Source of the DNA: Pycnococcus provasolii
Lineage: Eukaryota > Chlorophyta > Pseudoscourfieldiophyceae > Pseudoscourfieldiales > Pycnococcaceae
Reading direction: 5' to 3'
DNA length: 64,000 nt
Assembly (NCBI GenBank): GCA_938743325.2
Contig: OW568864.1
Span: forward strand, 124,001 to 188,000
Part shown: one piece after another, positions 25,928 through 36,784 of the stretch
How the letters are laid out: each line of letters begins with the position of its first letter
Numbering within the stretch: position 1 is the stretch's first letter
The notes under the pieces: generated by a model
What the model saw: the letters and a program-made list of their open reading frames with translations, nothing else
Told to the model about the DNA's origin: nothing
Database searches by the model: none
Program-made: the position numbers and the translations under genes

Positions 25928-27466
25928 ATGGCGGCGGAGTTGACGTCCTCTCATCAAGACCTGCTTCTGCAGAGCTACGTGCTCGACGCCGCGGCGCAGA
26001 AAAGACGCGCCGAGCGTGCGCACCTCCAGAACAGCGACTCGGGACCGCTCGCGCTCAGCCCGTTCGTGCCGTGCTGCGCACCGCGCATACCCGTGTTCGT
26101 CGCCGCGACGCGCATTCAACCCGGAGACTGCATCTGGGACGTCGGGTGCGGGGACGGAAGAGTCGTCATCGAAGCTGCGAGGAGGCACCGATACGCACGA
26201 TTCGTCGGGGTTGACATTGACGCAGAGGCTGTGGAGAAAGCAAGAAGGGACGCAAAGTGTGCGGGCGTTGAGGACGTGTGCACTTTTCTGGTCGGCGACG
26301 CTGTCCAGCTCTTCAAGCTGGGTTTGCGCGTCGCGTGTGCAAGGCCGAGCGAGTTTGTGATTGAAGAGCAATTTGCGAGCAATTTGCCTCGACCTGACGC
26401 TCTGATGCTATTCGTCACTGGACACATGCTCACCACGCTCTCTCCACTGCTGCACGCAGAATGGAGGATGGGAGGCATGCGCATAGTAACCTGCGTTGAG
26501 TCCTTGGACGCGTGCGTCGACTACCGCGTCGACCTATTCGACGATTCCAACAGTCAACTTGAGTGGCCTGTGTCCCGTGCATCATGGCACGCGAGCAAAC
26601 AACACGAAGTGTACGTCGTGCCTCCGGCTGGTGTCACCGTCGAAGCGTGGGAAGCTGCGCGTTTCGCAGGTGGCCACGTTGATTCCACAATAAACTTGGA
26701 CATAGGCATCCAACCGTCTCCGCACATAGAAATCTGGCCTCAGACTGTACAAGACAGCTACTCGGCGGCACATTTCGAACGCTCGGACGACGACGCCATG
26801 GCAAGGCGAAAGGAAGCTGACAATGCGCCAGTTGTGAGAATTCAACATCTCCTGACCTCGGAGGACATTGCAAAGATCGAAACTTTCGTGCAAGAGCGAG
26901 CTGAAGTGCAACGTGGCATTGCTGATCACACAGATGCTGCCGTATCAGCGGCACTCTTCGACAACAACGCCGAGTGTGCTTGCTCGCTGGTCGAAGATGC
27001 ATTTCACGGATCGTCTGATGCTACCCACGCCGTTCTGCACCTCCAACGAGGCGGTGCACCTGCGCTCGAAAGATTCGACGAAGCATGCCCTGGAATTCGC
27101 GCAAAGCTCATGGCAGCATTATATGGCGCGGACGTATGGCGTGCCTGCTTCTGTCGCGCGACGGACTTGCGCAGTTTCGAGTATCACCACTACACGCCCG
27201 GTGGATCTGTTGCCGACAATCAGCACCGCGATGATGGGTCATGTTTAACGATTTCCTGCCTTCTCCAAGCGGCAAGTTGTGGTGGGGAGCTCCACACCTT
27301 TCACAGCGATGCATGGCGATGTCATGATGATTTGAAGGCTGGCGACGCAGTCGTGTTCTTATCTGACAAAAGACACAATGTTTCTTGTGTGGAGGCTGGC
27401 GAGCGGCATTCCATCGTCATGGAAGTGTGGGAAAACGAAGCGAATGAATGGAATCGCCACAAGTAG
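25928..27466 (+). CDS. Fusion of SAM methyltransferase and 2OG-Fe(II) oxygenase
   Basis: 512 residues from an ATG in good context. The N-terminal half is a class I methyltransferase with motif I DVGCGDGR (71-78) and the acidic GVDID strand, like UbiE/DOT1-type folds. The C-terminal half is a prolyl-4-hydroxylase-like dioxygenase: iron ligands H433-x-D435 (QHRDDG) and distal His483, with Arg493 as the expected 2-oxoglutarate anchor (ERHSIV). Both catalytic sets look complete. The two activities may modify the same substrate in sequence; what it is cannot be read. TGTAA lies 12 nt past the stop. Stop-to-stop distance to the RCC1 gene is 53 bp. Confidence 0.85.
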   Translation: MAAELTSSHQDLLLQSYVLDAAAQKRRAERAHLQNSDSGPLALSPFVPCCAPRIPVFVAATRIQPGDCIWDVGCGDGRVVIEAARRHRYARFVGVDIDAEAVEKARRDAKCAGVEDVCTFLVGDAVQLFKLGLRVACARPSEFVIEEQFASNLPRPDALMLFVTGHMLTTLSPLLHAEWRMGGMRIVTCVESLDACVDYRVDLFDDSNSQLEWPVSRASWHASKQHEVYVVPPAGVTVEAWEAARFAGGHVDSTINLDIGIQPSPHIEIWPQTVQDSYSAAHFERSDDDAMARRKEADNAPVVRIQHLLTSEDIAKIETFVQERAEVQRGIADHTDAAVSAALFDNNAECACSLVEDAFHGSSDATHAVLHLQRGGAPALERFDEACPGIRAKLMAALYGADVWRACFCRATDLRSFEYHHYTPGGSVADNQHRDDGSCLTISCLLQAASCGGELHTFHSDAWRCHDDLKAGDAVVFLSDKRHNVSCVEAGERHSIVMEVWENEANEWNRHK

Positions 27467-27519
27467 CGCAGGACCCTTGTAAAGTAGATCTTTTCAACAT
27501 TTTGTATTATACAGTGAAT

Positions 27520-30500
27520 TTATCGCCGAATACCCGCCTCACGTTCACGTCGGGCGCGCTCCTTATCTCTCATCTTCTGTAGCATCGCTTTTTTCCTCGC
27601 CTTTTCCTTCTCATAAGCCTTCTTTTCGCGGTGTATCTTGAGCACCATCTGCTTTCGCGCCTCCAAGTGAAGGCGACCTGCATACATCCCTTCGTCGAAC
27701 TTCTCGAGCTCCGCCTGGCGCGCAGCCTCCACCTGGGCTTGCGCCACCTTAGGATCCTCTAGCGATGGCCTCGGCATGACGCCCGTCGGAGGCGGCACGG
27801 ACGGGTCCGGCGATGCCCACCTCGCCGCTTGCGTGCTCCTTTCGAAAGGATCCGTAGGCTGAGTTAGGCTTCGTAGGCACTTCGCGCCCCCACCGTACCC
27901 GTTCTGTACGAACGCCATGGAACCCATGGTGGCATGCCACGCGCGCGACTTCTCGGCGGTGGCAAGAAAGTCGACGAGCGGATCGTCGAACGTCGGATTG
28001 TGCACCTTCTTTGGCGCTTTCTTGCGCGTCGAGGTGGAGGGTGTGCTCAGTCCCGAGCGGCCAGCACGCATACCCGTCGTCGGTGTAGCAGACCGCGCCC
28101 CACCGCGGGATGGTGTGCGCATTCCCGCAGCACCGCCCAGCGGAGGCAAGCCTAGGTTGGCGCGCTCCTTCGGCTTCAGGTGCACCACGGGCTCGTAGTG
28201 CGCAGTTGATGTCGCCACACGGCGCCTCGCAGCCTCCGACGGCCCATCGAGAGGTCGCGCGATGGCTGCCGTTTCCGCATTGTATCGCTTGTGCAGCACA
28301 CGCTCGAGAGCGATGGCAACGGCACGAACGCGTGGGTGTGCTTCGCCGAGATGAGCGGTGAGATCTTCAAGCGCAATGCGTAGCTCCTGCACCGCCACCT
28401 TGGCCTCACCAACGACGTCGCAAATGAATGCAAGATTCGCACGTGCCGTGGCCGCCTCCACGCCGTGCGGCCCTGGCTCGATGGACTCAAGCCCAACGAG
28501 GTGGTATACGCAGCTTACAAAGGCGCGCTCGTATCGCTTTAGGTGCAGGCACGTGCGGCCGTAGCAGCCGTACGCGAGAAGGGCGTCAGGACTCGAGGGA
28601 CTCAGAAGAACGCAAAGGTCCTGGATTGCCGACATGTACAGCTCCGCCGCCTCGTCGTGATTTCCCTTGCCTTCGTGGATCAGCCCGCGCAGCGAGAGAA
28701 TGAACAGCCGTCCCTGCGGCGAAATGTACCCATCTGCAGTCAAACCGCGGTCGTGTACCTCATCGGCCCACTTCTGCTCCACCGCATCGATAATGGAGCT
28801 TGAATCATCGAACATACCACGCGCGAGGTAGGTCTGCGCAAGTTCCACACTCGACGATAGAGCTGGGGGTAGATCATGCGGTGCCCGAAGCGTCTCACGA
28901 ATCATCGGCACTGGCATGGTCTTCGAATTTGCGTAGTACCAGATATTTGATCCTTTCGCATCGGCGAATCCGCGCACAGCCGGGAGAATGCGCCACCAGT
29001 GAGCGTACGGGTCTTCCGTCTCGCTCTTCTCTTCCTCAACCTCCACCACCACCATTTTCTTAGGCGGATGGCACCCAAGCCAATCGAGCAATTTTTCGAA
29101 GCGATCAGCAGCCGTCTGGCAGTCTGTGCTGTCAGCGAAGGCCATCTGCGACACAATACCAAGCGCGCCGACGAATTCAATCAGTGTTAGATCGTGCCAG
29201 TTTTCGTCTGTGTTCGTCGTTGTTAGCCCGCTCGCCATGCGGTCCCCCTCGTCAACCTCGCCCCCCTCGACGTTGGGTTCACTGCCCTCCTGCTTACTGC
29301 CACTGTCGTCGCCAACGCTGGTAGTTCCGAAATTAGCTCGCCTGAACGCCATCTCGAGCTCCCGACGTGATAAAAGGTCGGGCACAACTTTCTTGTCCAT
29401 GCAGAGTTCACGAAGCTCTTTGAATGATACCGTGTTGTTTGCATTCTGGAGGAGCTCCCATTGCGTCTCCGCGGCGCTGTAGCCAAGGCTCCCGTCGAGC
29501 TTTGCGTATGTGGTGAAAAGCAGCTTGATCGATTCCTGTCGTGACTTCACGAGAGCGTTGACTCCCACATCGTCGAGCTGTCCAACGTAGCGATCGTACC
29601 GGTCGAGCACATCTTTCACCGCGGGGACGAGATGAAGCTCAACGAGCCATCGGAACGATTCCTCCGCTGATATGGGAATGCCAATGCCCATGACACGCGT
29701 GGCGAGATGCATCTCATCCTCGAGCATTTCTTGCTCGCGCTCCTCCTCGGAACCCTCAAAATGATTCTCATGCAACGACTGTTCTATTGACGCTTTGTCC
29801 ACATGCTCGCCCCGTCGCTGTGCCTTCTGAAATTTCAGCGGAACTGGCGGATATTTCAGCGTGCTCATCGCAAGGATAGCGCCTCGAAACTGATCTTTGT
29901 CGAGCGCCGCCTTGACAACACCGCGACCAACATCTTTCGCCTTCACACCAGTGGATTCCACATCCTCCTGGTGTTTCTTCACGAGCTTCTCCGCATCCTT
30001 CGATACCTCGACCGTGCCTTGCACCATCGCCGTTGCGGCACGCGCCTTCTCGAGGCGTTCCTGTTCTTCTGCCTTCGCCTTGGCCTCCTCGTCCCACGAT
30101 TCGTTGAGGCGCCCCACGCGTCCCGCAAGTTCTGCTGCAACCTTCGAATTGACAGAAGAGCTCACCGCACCGTGGGCGGCAAGCCCGACACGCTCTCGGG
30201 AAATTTCGTTGAAAACATTGTCAAGCTTGATCGAATCCACGTTGATGCCGTCAATCACCTTTATGTCTCTGGTGAAGCGACGCCACCTCGCCTGGTCGAC
30301 ATCAACTCGATGAGTCGACTCGCCCAAACCGCAGTATACGGAAAATGCTCTCTGAACTTCCTTGTTCAGATCCTCGACAGACTTGAGCATGGAGGCTGCA
30401 GCCTTTGTAGGATCTACCAACTTGTTGCGCCACGACAAGAGTCGATTGATGACATGCTTAATGCGCTGCAGCGGCACCGTTGGCGAACCGTCCACGTCTA

Positions 30501-33500
30501 TGGAGTCCGCGTACGCCTCCTCGGGTGGTATGGGACGCAGCTTGTGTCTTGACGCTTCCTCTGCTGCGTAATACGTCGTGTTCTCCTCACTTTTTCTCAT
30601 GTAAAGGTTATCCCTAATATCGAGCACGTAACCACCCGTCTTGGGATTCCGGTACCAACGCTCGCTGCGAGATGCCTGCGTCGCGCTCGAAAACATGTTC
30701 GAAAGTCTCATCGTCTTACGGGTGATTGCAATGCGCCGCACCGCAACTTCGTGAGCGTGGTAGTCGTCAGACTGCAAGGACTCTTTCCAGTTGGCAGTTG
30801 AGAGCGACCTTCCGTCGCCGCTCGTGCCTGGCCTGCTGAACGACTCCCAGTCATCGTCAGAAGAGTCATTGTCGTCTGCACCGCCATCTTCACTTTCTGC
30901 ACCGCCATCTGTCATAACTGACGAGACGGGACCCAGCATTCCTATACCCGGCGCAAACGATGGCTTCGATGGCGAACTGCTGTCAATCTTGCGCAGTGGC
31001 CACATGAGTGCACAATGCACAATCATCTCCGAGAACTCGACGAATGTCACCATGCGATCAGCCTCACCATCGCGAGGGAAGCGGTAGCCGCGTGTGGGAT
31101 ACTTGCCCATGGTTGGTATCCTCAAAGTCCTGTGCGCATTTCGTTCCTTTTGACTTCTCAGCGCCACCTGTCGATCGATTGACGCAAACCCCTCCGATTT
31201 GCGTGTGCCAAACACCTTCTTCGGTATGAGCTCCGCCTCGCGCATGAGCGCTAGGATAGTTTTGTAGCTTGGCCCCTTTTCTCTGCCAGGGTCGACGCCT
31301 GCGGCATGATGGTGCTCACCGCCGTGCTGTTCATGAAGATGCTCATGCTTCACATTCATTTTCAGATCATAGACGGACATGCCTAAATAGTCGACAGCGC
31401 TGTTCACCCTCACTCCTCCGGTGGTGGCACGAAGGCGCATGTACGTTCTCGGAGTCATCTCATCCGCGATACTGCTCTCCTGCAGATACATCCATACCTG
31501 CAGCAGTAGCTCGTGCGTTTCGTGCTCCTCCATGAACCGGCGAATATCTTCATGATATGCACATCGCGTCAAAGGACTGAATTCATTTTCGTACGAAATT
31601 CTAAGCTCAAGTGTCGGCACGATAGCCTTTGACATGAGAATGCGAATTGGCCACTCCGAAGCAGGTGGTGCCCTGTCCACAGTATCGAACGACAATACTG
31701 GATCGTCCCCCAGAATCTGCCTTTCTTCTTTCGTTAACTCAAATTCATCCGGATTGCTCTGATACCGTGCGAGTGAAAGCGAGTACTTCGCATGCTTAAG
31801 CCACGATTCTTCGTGCATACTTTTGATGGAAGTAACCCTCTCGATGACGTGTGGCGGCGAGCCACCACTAGCCTGCAACTGCGCCTCGTCCTCGTCCTTG
31901 TCCTCGCGCACAGTTTGGTTCGACTTTTCAGAATTACGACCTATAACCGCCGAAGAGGGACGCGCGACGATGCCGGTAGTACCTTTCTTGGGATCCTTGC
32001 CATCCAGCATGGCAAGAACAGCAGGCATTGTGCCACCGAGTTCCGTCTGCCTAGCCCAACGTTCTACCTTAGACATCGGCTCCTTCGTCTTGGCGAATTC
32101 ATCTTCGTTTGGTAAGAATCCCTTTTCTGCCTTAGACCGTACCATAATCGAAGGAAGTCGCTTTAGTTTGCCAAGCTTCGATGCCACGCCACCCTTTTCA
32201 TTTCTCGCATTCTTCGAATCGCTCTTACCCATCTTCTTGGAAGAGCTTTCATCGCTGGACGTGCTCGCGGGTGCAGATTTTTCCTGCGGAAAGAACCAGC
32301 TCGAGGTATCTCGCTCCAGATCAGGTGCATTGAGCCTTGCGGCAAGCTGGAAGAGGGCCAACTCGAGGCCTTCTCCCACATCCAGGCTTCGCTTCGGATC
32401 AGGGTCGAGCTTCACTGAGGAGTGAAAATTTGCCTGCTGACGCTTAAGCTCCTCACGCCTCACGGCACGATTCTGCTTCCTCTCCTCGTAACCCTGCAGG
32501 ATTGCCTTTGGTGCCTGGTCATGATACTGCGTTTCAATTTCGCGCCATTCCTCCGTATCTTCGTAGTCCATCAAAGCGAGCTCGTCGTCAAATGCCCGAA
32601 GCGTCTCCTTGTACTTTCTTCTCGCCGACTCTATCCTTTTCGTTTCGCAGTAGAGAATGGCAGAGTCGTAGATGGCAACGCCATCGTGGGTAGTGAAGTT
32701 ATTCGACAGAACGCCAATTTCACGGAGCATCATCATCCACTGCTGAAGGTCAAACGGAACGACGAACTCCGCCTCGCTCTTTGAAGGATCAAGCCACACG
32801 TTGTCGTCACGCTTCTTGCCATCTCTCGAACCTGCGTTGATCTTGGCCATATAGGCAATGACGAAGCGCACGCACAGCAGGAATTCTTTCGTACCGCAGA
32901 CGTACGACTCTTCCATGCCGATGGATGCGCTGCTGTACTTGCCCGCACTCACCGCCCGCATCTTGCGATACTCGAGGCCAACTCCCTTTGGGTTTGAATA
33001 CTGCACGTGGAAAGATGGCGCGTGCGAGTCTCCCGGCACTAGTCGCCGAATGACGCCGTCGTCTTCCTCGCCCACACCAAATCTGCCCTGTATCGCGTTG
33101 CCCCAACAGAGGGGCTTCTGCGTAGAGGCGTGTAGAGCTACGGCGTGCGTTTCGGCAAGCGCCACACTGGTGACGGGGTCGTCTGCGAGCCACGTGATCA
33201 TGCCAACGTCTCTCGACGCCGTGACTCCAGGGGGCACCATGTTGTACGGCTGCGAAGACACCTCGAAGCGCGGCTTTTCGTCGGGAGCATTCACCGCAAT
33301 CCTGGCAGGCACCTCCGCGCCGCACATGTACACCATACCATGTTCGTCAACGAATGCCGTGACACGAGTTCCCGCCGACGCGTTCACGACGCGAAGGTCT
33401 TGGCCTTTGGTGTGTGCGCGCTTTGCTAATGCGCCGGAGGCTAGGAATTCCTTGACGACCGTCGGAACGGGCACAACGTCCGTCGCATCTGCAACGGCGC

Positions 33501-34434
33501 ACTGCGCGTGTGTATTCCCGCCCCAGCAGTACGCGCGGCCGTTCGCACCCACGGCAACGGTGTGGTCGTACCCGCATGACACGACGACGGCAGCACTGAC
33601 GATTCCCTTCACCTGAGCTGGCGTGCCTTGCGTCTGCTTTGTCATGCGTCCGAGCTGCGCGCTGGATCCGCAGCCCCACGTCCAGCAGTTCCCCTCGTGG
33701 TCGATTGCAGCGGAATGCCTGTGCCCCGCAGCCAGCTGGACAAGCACCGCCCTCTCGAGCTTCGTGCCGGCGACAGGCTCGGGCTTGCGTCGACTCGTCG
33801 TGTCGTCGAAGCCGAGCTGGCCGTTGCCGTTCACACCCCAGCTGAGCAGTCCAGGAAAATCGCGCAGCACGACGAGCGTGAAGTTGTGCCCACAGGCTAC
33901 GCAACGCACGCGGCGCGTGGGCGCGTCGAAGTACGGGTGCAGAAATGGCAAGCGCTGCTGGCCACGCGGCTGCCTTCGCTCCATCATTAATCTTCCGTTG
34001 ACGAATGACACAAGCCTCGGGGCTGGTCGCGCGAGGTGCGCCGACGCCGACGTTGACGTCGATGCGGCTCTGTCCCTACGCTTGGACGGCGTCTTGCCGC
34101 TGCCCACGCTGGACACTTCGTTGTCAGGCCAGTCTCCCCCTTCGTCGAACGTGAGTCCGAGTTGTCCAGCGTCGTCGGCGCCCCACGCCACGAGCCTTCC
34201 ATCGTCGTCGACAGCGACGCCGTGGTCCATGCCAATGCTCACGCTGTTGATTTGGAAGCCTGCGACAATGGCCCGCGCCCGCGCCCCCACCGCCGGCTGT
34301 CCGTCAAGCTCCGCAGACGCGGCTGACGCCGCGACCTGTTCGTTGGGTCCCCACACGTACAGTATATTCTGCGTGAGTCGTCCTGCGAGCGCGTCGAGCG
34401 CGGAGGCGCCGCGGACGTGCGCTTCGGTCGCCAT
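27520..34434 (-). CDS. Giant RCC1-propeller / TPR protein, possibly cilium-associated
   Basis: 2,304 residues from ATG 34434; the frame upstream opens only at TTG through a low-complexity leader. RCC1-type blades occupy about residues 50-520 (AWGADDAGQLGL, SWGVNGNGQLGF, TWGCGSSAQLGR, CWGGNTHAQC). The middle is charged, with basic and acidic linkers (KKMGKSDSKNARNEKGG). TPR-like helices lie near 1,850-2,050 (ALLAYGCYGRTCLHLKRYERA and the following helices). The C-terminus is a strongly basic coiled coil. No kinase, GEF or ubiquitin-ligase motif was found beyond the propeller. A cilium or scaffold role is inferred from the architecture and is weak. Confidence 0.75.
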   Translation of the reverse strand: MATEAHVRGASALDALAGRLTQNILYVWGPNEQVAASAASAELDGQPAVGARARAIVAGFQINSVSIGMDHGVAVDDDGRLVAWGADDAGQLGLTFDEGGDWPDNEVSSVGSGKTPSKRRDRAASTSTSASAHLARPAPRLVSFVNGRLMMERRQPRGQQRLPFLHPYFDAPTRRVRCVACGHNFTLVVLRDFPGLLSWGVNGNGQLGFDDTTSRRKPEPVAGTKLERAVLVQLAAGHRHSAAIDHEGNCWTWGCGSSAQLGRMTKQTQGTPAQVKGIVSAAVVVSCGYDHTVAVGANGRAYCWGGNTHAQCAVADATDVVPVPTVVKEFLASGALAKRAHTKGQDLRVVNASAGTRVTAFVDEHGMVYMCGAEVPARIAVNAPDEKPRFEVSSQPYNMVPPGVTASRDVGMITWLADDPVTSVALAETHAVALHASTQKPLCWGNAIQGRFGVGEEDDGVIRRLVPGDSHAPSFHVQYSNPKGVGLEYRKMRAVSAGKYSSASIGMEESYVCGTKEFLLCVRFVIAYMAKINAGSRDGKKRDDNVWLDPSKSEAEFVVPFDLQQWMMMLREIGVLSNNFTTHDGVAIYDSAILYCETKRIESARRKYKETLRAFDDELALMDYEDTEEWREIETQYHDQAPKAILQGYEERKQNRAVRREELKRQQANFHSSVKLDPDPKRSLDVGEGLELALFQLAARLNAPDLERDTSSWFFPQEKSAPASTSSDESSSKKMGKSDSKNARNEKGGVASKLGKLKRLPSIMVRSKAEKGFLPNEDEFAKTKEPMSKVERWARQTELGGTMPAVLAMLDGKDPKKGTTGIVARPSSAVIGRNSEKSNQTVREDKDEDEAQLQASGGSPPHVIERVTSIKSMHEESWLKHAKYSLSLARYQSNPDEFELTKEERQILGDDPVLSFDTVDRAPPASEWPIRILMSKAIVPTLELRISYENEFSPLTRCAYHEDIRRFMEEHETHELLLQVWMYLQESSIADEMTPRTYMRLRATTGGVRVNSAVDYLGMSVYDLKMNVKHEHLHEQHGGEHHHAAGVDPGREKGPSYKTILALMREAELIPKKVFGTRKSEGFASIDRQVALRSQKERNAHRTLRIPTMGKYPTRGYRFPRDGEADRMVTFVEFSEMIVHCALMWPLRKIDSSSPSKPSFAPGIGMLGPVSSVMTDGGAESEDGGADDNDSSDDDWESFSRPGTSGDGRSLSTANWKESLQSDDYHAHEVAVRRIAITRKTMRLSNMFSSATQASRSERWYRNPKTGGYVLDIRDNLYMRKSEENTTYYAAEEASRHKLRPIPPEEAYADSIDVDGSPTVPLQRIKHVINRLLSWRNKLVDPTKAAASMLKSVEDLNKEVQRAFSVYCGLGESTHRVDVDQARWRRFTRDIKVIDGINVDSIKLDNVFNEISRERVGLAAHGAVSSSVNSKVAAELAGRVGRLNESWDEEAKAKAEEQERLEKARAATAMVQGTVEVSKDAEKLVKKHQEDVESTGVKAKDVGRGVVKAALDKDQFRGAILAMSTLKYPPVPLKFQKAQRRGEHVDKASIEQSLHENHFEGSEEEREQEMLEDEMHLATRVMGIGIPISAEESFRWLVELHLVPAVKDVLDRYDRYVGQLDDVGVNALVKSRQESIKLLFTTYAKLDGSLGYSAAETQWELLQNANNTVSFKELRELCMDKKVVPDLLSRRELEMAFRRANFGTTSVGDDSGSKQEGSEPNVEGGEVDEGDRMASGLTTTNTDENWHDLTLIEFVGALGIVSQMAFADSTDCQTAADRFEKLLDWLGCHPPKKMVVVEVEEEKSETEDPYAHWWRILPAVRGFADAKGSNIWYYANSKTMPVPMIRETLRAPHDLPPALSSSVELAQTYLARGMFDDSSSIIDAVEQKWADEVHDRGLTADGYISPQGRLFILSLRGLIHEGKGNHDEAAELYMSAIQDLCVLLSPSSPDALLAYGCYGRTCLHLKRYERAFVSCVYHLVGLESIEPGPHGVEAATARANLAFICDVVGEAKVAVQELRIALEDLTAHLGEAHPRVRAVAIALERVLHKRYNAETAAIARPLDGPSEAARRRVATSTAHYEPVVHLKPKERANLGLPPLGGAAGMRTPSRGGARSATPTTGMRAGRSGLSTPSTSTRKKAPKKVHNPTFDDPLVDFLATAEKSRAWHATMGSMAFVQNGYGGGAKCLRSLTQPTDPFERSTQAARWASPDPSVPPPTGVMPRPSLEDPKVAQAQVEAARQAELEKFDEGMYAGRLHLEARKQMVLKIHREKKAYEKEKARKKAMLQKMRDKERARREREAGIRR

Positions 34435-35120
34435 TCCCACTACAAAGACCACTACAAAGACCAAGACCAACCAACGTGCGCCTTTATGGGGAGAGCTGGG
34501 AATTGGGATGGGCCGAAGACCCGCCGACTAATGGCTACCGTGTCTGACCGGTAGTGCTCGGACCACTTATGAGAGCACACGCACGCACACACACACACAC
34601 ACACACGCACACGCAAATGCAACTTGCAAGGCGTTCCGCAAGTCCGCAACTTGATTGATGCCCCACCATGGACGTTGATTGCAGTGCACCCTGATGAGCA
34701 ACTGATGAGCAACTGATGGCAATATTAAAAAAAATGTGATGGGCATTGATGATCGCATTGATGATCGCATTGATCGATTGATTTCTATGTATTGATGGAT
34801 GGATCGATCAGCACACATCAAGGAGGAACTGCTCAAGCACAGTGGAAAGGACCTGTAAAATACTCGTCGTACATACTAAAGTTTGCCACGACAAGACAAG
34901 AATAACTTTAACGTGCACCAAGGCTGCAAGGACTGATCAGTGATCACGCTCGTCGTGTGTCTCGAGAGTGTGCCTTACATAGACTATGTAAACTTTACTC
35001 CGAACTGTTTCTTTGAGGCATTGCCGCATTGACATCCCATTGATTCCCGCTCCCGTGCAGAGAGGTAGGTGGTTAACCTCGCCATACTTTTTACTGGTCT
35101 GGCCTTTTCACACTTGTTGT
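34435..35120. other. Intergenic, about 690 bp
   Basis: This region lies between head-to-head genes. It holds a CA-repeat microsatellite (34576-34614) and a TGATGATCGCAT-type tandem repeat (about 34747-34811). No further gene was recognised. Confidence 0.55.
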
Positions 35121-36635
35121 ATGGTGAAGAGCCGATCGGGTGCAATGTCGGCGGGTGATCACGACGTGCACGCCGGAGAGGCGCAGGCGCTCCTGCACGA
35201 GCAAACTTCGACGTCGCCTTCGTCGACGGCGATCCACGCACCAGTCACGGAGGAAGGTGGCACGACGTCGGCCGCCGCAACGGGGAGTGTCGCCGTGAAC
35301 TTCGGTGGCAGCATGGAGCAGGAGCAAGGGGCAGACAGCAGCCACAGTCAGCAGCCCAGGCGACTCGGCGCACTACAGCTTGCTTTCGTCACATTCTTCG
35401 CCGTCAGCGGTGGGCCATACGGCTTCGAAGCTGTTCTCGCAAGCGCTGGCCTGTACAGGACGTTGGCGGGACTACTCGTCGCCCCCGTCGTTTGGTCCGT
35501 GCCTCTGGCGCTGATGACGGCGGAGCTCAGTGCAACCATACCAGAGAGCGGAGGGCACGTCGTGTGGGTTACACAGGCGCTAGGTCCGTTCTGCGGAGTC
35601 ATCAACGGCACGCTCTCCATAATGTGCAACTTCTTCGACAATGCGCTTTACCCCGTGCTGTTCTGTGATTACGTAGAAGGCATGGCGGACCACGTGTTTC
35701 TATCCTCGCCGCCAATCAAGTGGGTGATGAAGTTTCTGCTTGTGGTGGGCGTAACCTACCTGAACTTGCGCGGAATCGACGTTGTGGGCGATGCTACAAT
35801 CCTGTTCGGCGCGCTGGTCCTCGCGCCGTTCGTGGTGATGTGCTTGATGGGTATTCCCAAGGCGTTCGGCACGGACGTGGCATTCACGCACGCCAATGCC
35901 GACAAAGTGCACGTTCACTGGAGAACGTTCCTGACGCTTCTGCTGTGGAACACGAGCGGTTTTGACAGCGCGGGATCCATCGCCGCGGAGGTGGCGCAGC
36001 CATCGCGCACTTATCCTCGCGCTCTATCGGCTTGCGTTGTGCTCACATCAATAACGTACGCGCTTCCCACATTTGTGGGCTACGCTTTCATGCCAGATCG
36101 CGACGAGTGGCACGACGGCACTTTTGTGGACGTCGCCGAGGAGGTGGGAGGGGCGTGGCTGAAAATGTGGCTCGGAGCAGCCGGCACCGTGAGCGCCGTC
36201 GGTTTGTTCTGCACACTGCTTTGCACATCCAGCCGCCTGCTCTACGCCATGGCACGCGAGGGATTTGTCCCGCCCATCTTCGCGAAGGTCCACGCGAAGC
36301 ACAGGACACCTCACATTTCCATCATCACCAATGCCTTCGTGACGCTCTTGCTGAGCGCATTCTCCTTCGAGTCTCTTGCCGAGGCGGACATGCTTTTCTA
36401 CTGCCTTTCCACCGTGCTCAAGTTCGCCGCGCTCTACTCCCTGCGCCGAAATCAGCCCGATCGACGACGGCCCTATCGCATTCCACTCGACGATTCGTCG
36501 CTCCTTGTCATGTGCCTCGTGCCATCCACGCTATGTATTATTACCGCATCGCTGTGCTCATGGCCTGCGATCTTGTCTGGTGTGCTGTTAGTCTGCCTCG
36601 CTTCTGCCTCCTATCTCTTCAAGAAGATATTCTGA
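35121..36635 (+). CDS. APC-family polyamine/amino-acid transporter (PUT type), copy 1
   Basis: 504 residues from ATG 35121 (ATG 35145 is an alternative); the frame upstream starts only at TTG. The motifs VSGGPYGFEAVL, LMTAELSATIPESGGHVVWV and DNALYPVLFCDYVEG match plant PUT/LAT polyamine and L-amino-acid uptake transporters of the PHS branch. About twelve transmembrane helices are expected. The first 75 residues are hydrophilic and cytosolic. The substrate is probably a polyamine or cationic amino acid (family inference). TGTAA lies 51 nt past the stop. It faces a paralogue tail-to-tail, 149 bp apart. Confidence 0.88.
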   Translation: MVKSRSGAMSAGDHDVHAGEAQALLHEQTSTSPSSTAIHAPVTEEGGTTSAAATGSVAVNFGGSMEQEQGADSSHSQQPRRLGALQLAFVTFFAVSGGPYGFEAVLASAGLYRTLAGLLVAPVVWSVPLALMTAELSATIPESGGHVVWVTQALGPFCGVINGTLSIMCNFFDNALYPVLFCDYVEGMADHVFLSSPPIKWVMKFLLVVGVTYLNLRGIDVVGDATILFGALVLAPFVVMCLMGIPKAFGTDVAFTHANADKVHVHWRTFLTLLLWNTSGFDSAGSIAAEVAQPSRTYPRALSACVVLTSITYALPTFVGYAFMPDRDEWHDGTFVDVAEEVGGAWLKMWLGAAGTVSAVGLFCTLLCTSSRLLYAMAREGFVPPIFAKVHAKHRTPHISIITNAFVTLLLSAFSFESLAEADMLFYCLSTVLKFAALYSLRRNQPDRRRPYRIPLDDSSLLVMCLVPSTLCIITASLCSWPAILSGVLLVCLASASYLFKKIF

Positions 36636-36784
36636 GGTGGACGACGACAGATAGATATTGCGCGCTCAAACTTGTGTAGTGTAGCTGTAAAATTAACTTT
36701 ATTTGATGCGATGTTTTGTTATTTGCTTTACAAAGACAATGACAACACACTTACAATACTCGACAACAGAAAAAACAATCAACA

